This document shows, one piece after another, positions 62,201-64,000 of a DNA stretch of 64,000 nt (positions are counted from its first letter, which is position 1; the number at the start of each line of letters is the position of its first letter). Origin of the DNA: Ciona savignyi (lineage: Eukaryota > Chordata > Ascidiacea > Phlebobranchia > Cionidae); NCBI GenBank assembly GCA_000149265.1, contig CH003319.1, forward strand, positions 124,001 to 188,000, read 5' to 3'. The position numbers and the translations under genes were made by a program. The notes beneath the pieces are model-generated. The model was given only the letters and a program-made list of their open reading frames with translations. It was not told the DNA's origin and searched no databases.

Positions 62201-63847
62201 GTAATGGTGGACAGAGTTAGAATTAGTTTTCATACTTTCGTTAAGCATTAACCTTTTTTAATCTTTCTCTTAATTTAGTGTTACGACTCAAATTGAGTAA
62301 ACATAGATATTGTAGTGTTTGTAAACATAGGACAGCTGTTTTATTTTTGTACAGAACTCATCTTATTCGATATGACATATATTTTATTTTTAAATTGACT
62401 GTACAAAATTCACAACTGTCCACATTTCCTCCCACAGATAGACACAATTCTATACTACAGTGATGGTGGTGTTAACAAAGCTATTGAAAACTGGGGCAGA
62501 GTACTGACTACCAGATATGGGAAAAAGAGACATACGATGGAAGCTGACTTCAGCATCAACTACCTTGGGTATTACACTGATAATGGTGAGTAGGTAAAAG
62601 CTAAAACTGGTTAATGGCCAGTGGTCTGTGTATTCTGGGTTGATACTTAATATTACTGTGGAAGCGGACAATTATTAAAAGACCTTCCCGCGTTAGAAAG
62701 GTCATTCATATAGTACCTTAAACTGATGTTAGTTTCAAAACATATAGGTTCAGGATGCAATTTAATTTGAATACTCTTACCCTCAGTCAACTTGAGTTCT
62801 AAAGCCTGAGATTCCTAAAACTTGTATGTATTGGATCTTAGTGCTTTATTATTTTTTGCCTCTTGTGCCATTATGCAACCTATTTTTTCACGCTATTAAC
62901 ATATGTATGGCATACTTTCGCAGCCTTTTGGTGTTAATCTCTTATGTATAAATCTTTCACACTTTTATGAAAGCAATCCTGCAAAGTAAAAACTAACATC
63001 TTAAGGTAGTTTTTTAGCTTATCACCTCTCCTGACAGTCCTTACCATTACAACACTTTTTCTGGTAGTCCTTACCATTACATTACTTACCCTGACAGTCC
63101 TTACCATTCCATATGACATATATTCTTCTAAATCATACCAGGTGCTTACTACTACTACAAGACTGAACCAAACAAGACTTATGATGTCACAATGCTGGAT
63201 GTTGTGTCATATGCATCTGACCAAGATATCCCATATGGATACCTGCAATACGATTCCTGGTGGTATTATAAGGGAGTGGAAAATGGTGTGAAAAACTGGA
63301 CTGCAAAGCCAAGCATATTTCCAAATGGAATGGAGTAAGTGAAATTTAAGTTTTTTTGACAACCCTGTTTGATGTGCAGTGAGTTAAGCCAAAAAGGTGG
63401 GATCTTTATTATTGGTTGTGTCATGGACAAGGTACTTATTGGATATTGCGGAAATCCAGTGGATTAATGGGTTTAACAAAAACTGTAACAATATATATCA
63501 ATATACACAAACAATAGAGAATGTTATGGTAACCTTTAGGGCAATTTAACGAATGGAAATACACTGCAATAGCCCCGGTAACCCTACTGTGAATATGAGG
63601 TAATCATTATATTGTGCATTATACGTCACGTCGTTGTCCTTTACAAAAAAATATACAGAGTTCCTCTACTACCTCATGACACTTCAACAATTAAAATAAA
63701 GCTTTTTACAGCCAGCTATTTCAATCCCACGGTATGCCTGTGGTTGCTCACAATAGATATTGGTCGTCAGATACAACTTATGCAAAGCAAAATGGAGGAA
63801 AATATAATTTCTATGTTGAGAAAGAGAAATCAATACCCGCAGACACA
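56264..63847 (+). CDS. Secreted glycoside hydrolase-like protein, 3' end beyond window
   Basis: Exons 56264-56336, 58307-58465, 59005-59138, 59827-59984, 61667-61862, 62438-62585, 63142-63334 and 63712 to at least 63847; phases match at all junctions. Exon 1 encodes a signal peptide (MACTPTCYFLLCLVLTS, cut probably after SHS). Residues 25-240 look like a beta-rich N-terminal domain (DNGTYSFHAGNDQDHF, GVKQISGGDATGYYEGAVYS). From about 250 the sequence turns into a barrel-like catalytic part: YSDGGVNKAIENWGR, INYLGYYTDNGAYYYY, DIPYGYLQYDSWWYYKG and MPVVAHNRYWSSDTTYAK. The Tyr-Leu-Gln-Tyr-Asp-Ser-Trp-Trp strand end resembles the GH31/GH36-type clan pattern in which an Asp follows a beta strand, but I cannot assign a family. 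The frame stays open from 63848 to the window end, so the last donor is uncertain. Confidence 0.8.
56337..58306. other. Intron 1 of the hydrolase-like gene
   Basis: Apart from the MITE, no feature is supported. Two long overlapping minus-strand frames (57055-57971) run through the MITE and look like chance. Confidence 0.5.
57164..57543. mobile_element. 380-bp hAT-like MITE
   Basis: Ends are inverted copies: CCAGTATGGAAAGTAC at the left and the complement of CCCGTATGGAAAGTAC at the right. An 8-bp direct repeat, CAGTTGTG, flanks both sides (57156-57163 and 57544-57551), the duplication size of hAT elements. The interior has several GTGCACAC-like words and no transposase. It lies in intron 1 of the hydrolase-like gene. 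Confidence 0.8.
58636..58928 (-). repeat. Full-length tRNA-derived SINE
   Basis: Tail AGGATAGGATCTTTATG at left, head CTAGACCATCGGGCCGGA at right; body close to the reference copy. In intron 2 of the hydrolase-like gene, opposite orientation. Confidence 0.9.
59268..59410 (-). repeat. Degenerate SINE head
   Basis: Remnants CTAGCGAGTGGCTGGTTTC and GTCTTTCAGCTGTC, with no tail. Confidence 0.4.
59497..59797 (-). repeat. Full-length tRNA-derived SINE beside a splice acceptor
   Basis: Tail of four GATAG units, head ending CTAACCGGCCGGAC. Only about 29 bp separate its head from the exon at 59827, so it lies next to the polypyrimidine tract of that acceptor. Confidence 0.9.
60965..61208 (+). repeat. 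Degenerate SINE
   Basis: CATGTCGAAACTGGTAGCTAG, GATTAATGGGTTAAACTAG and AACATGAATATTATATCC. In intron 4 of the hydrolase-like gene. Confidence 0.75.
63029..63113. repeat. Three copies of a 26-32 bp tandem repeat
   Basis: The word AGTCCTTACCATTAC (or ATTCC) recurs three times with CTGACAG or CTGGT before it. In intron 6 of the hydrolase-like gene; non-coding. Confidence 0.55.
63410..63625 (+). repeat. Degenerate SINE
   Basis: ACAAGGTACTTATTGGATATTG, AGTGGATTAATGGG and ACTGCAATAGCCCCGGTAACC, with an insertion in the middle. In intron 7 of the hydrolase-like gene. Confidence 0.6.
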
Positions 63848-64000
63848 GTACTAATTCGTTGTATAACTGTTTTTATTTTTTGTATAAAGTTTCCGAAGCT
63901 ATTGTGGTTTGACGTATATGACAGAGACATTGATTTGTGTCATATAATCCTTAAGGATTTTCTAGGTATTACAAACATCCATAAAGGTACACATCATATT

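Noticed and set aside
1..64000. CRISPR arrays, operons, prokaryotic promoters or phage genes
   Set aside because: The window is eukaryotic nuclear DNA with spliced genes; the tandem repeats seen are satellites or SINE tails without spacer structure.

Overview
The window looks like nuclear DNA from a tunicate of the Ciona type. It is AT-rich, the genes are split by short GT-AG introns, and a tRNA-derived SINE of about 290 bp is scattered through the flanks. There is a single-copy homologue of the chordate Sickle tail/p140Cap gene, which vertebrates have as KIAA1217 and SRCIN1. One 100-N assembly gap is present (16883-16982). The species assignment is inference from these features; no database was searched. 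All gene models were built by joining exons by eye, and in each model every junction keeps reading phase.

Layout. (1) 1-3.6 kb: no gene seen, only SINE copies and relics and one GC-rich patch. (2) 3.6-10.3 kb, minus strand: an 11-exon gene for a 622-residue, highly charged Glu/Lys-rich protein that I do not recognise. Its introns hold a 16-bp minisatellite and several SINEs. (3) 12.5-16.6 kb, minus strand: an eight-exon zinc-dependent medium-chain dehydrogenase of the L-threonine 3-dehydrogenase/sorbitol dehydrogenase type, with all metal ligands visible. (4) 16.6-18.0 kb: a SINE cluster around the assembly gap, then an 889-bp inverted-repeat DNA transposon with a 9-bp target-site duplication and a smaller foldback inside it. 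(5) 19.0-55.5 kb, plus strand: the Sickle tail homologue, 19 coding exons, 1,798 residues. Its 6-kb intron 12 contains a complete two-exon PTB-domain adaptor gene on the same strand. (6) 56.3 kb to the window end, plus strand: a secreted, probable TIM-barrel glycoside hydrolase-like protein, cut off by the window edge. A 380-bp hAT-like MITE with an 8-bp target-site duplication sits in its first intron.

The genes do not form an obvious pathway. The Sickle tail homologue (cytoskeletal scaffold) and the nested PTB gene (adaptor) could share regulatory DNA because one lies in the other's intron. The large Sickle tail introns (4.5, 6.0 and 9.7 kb) are largely free of SINEs, while the flanking genes are full of them. 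Nothing here is a clear novel multi-gene system. The strongest leads are the nested PTB gene with its split domain, the unassigned secreted hydrolase-like gene, the unrecognised charged protein, and the two well-delimited non-autonomous DNA transposons.
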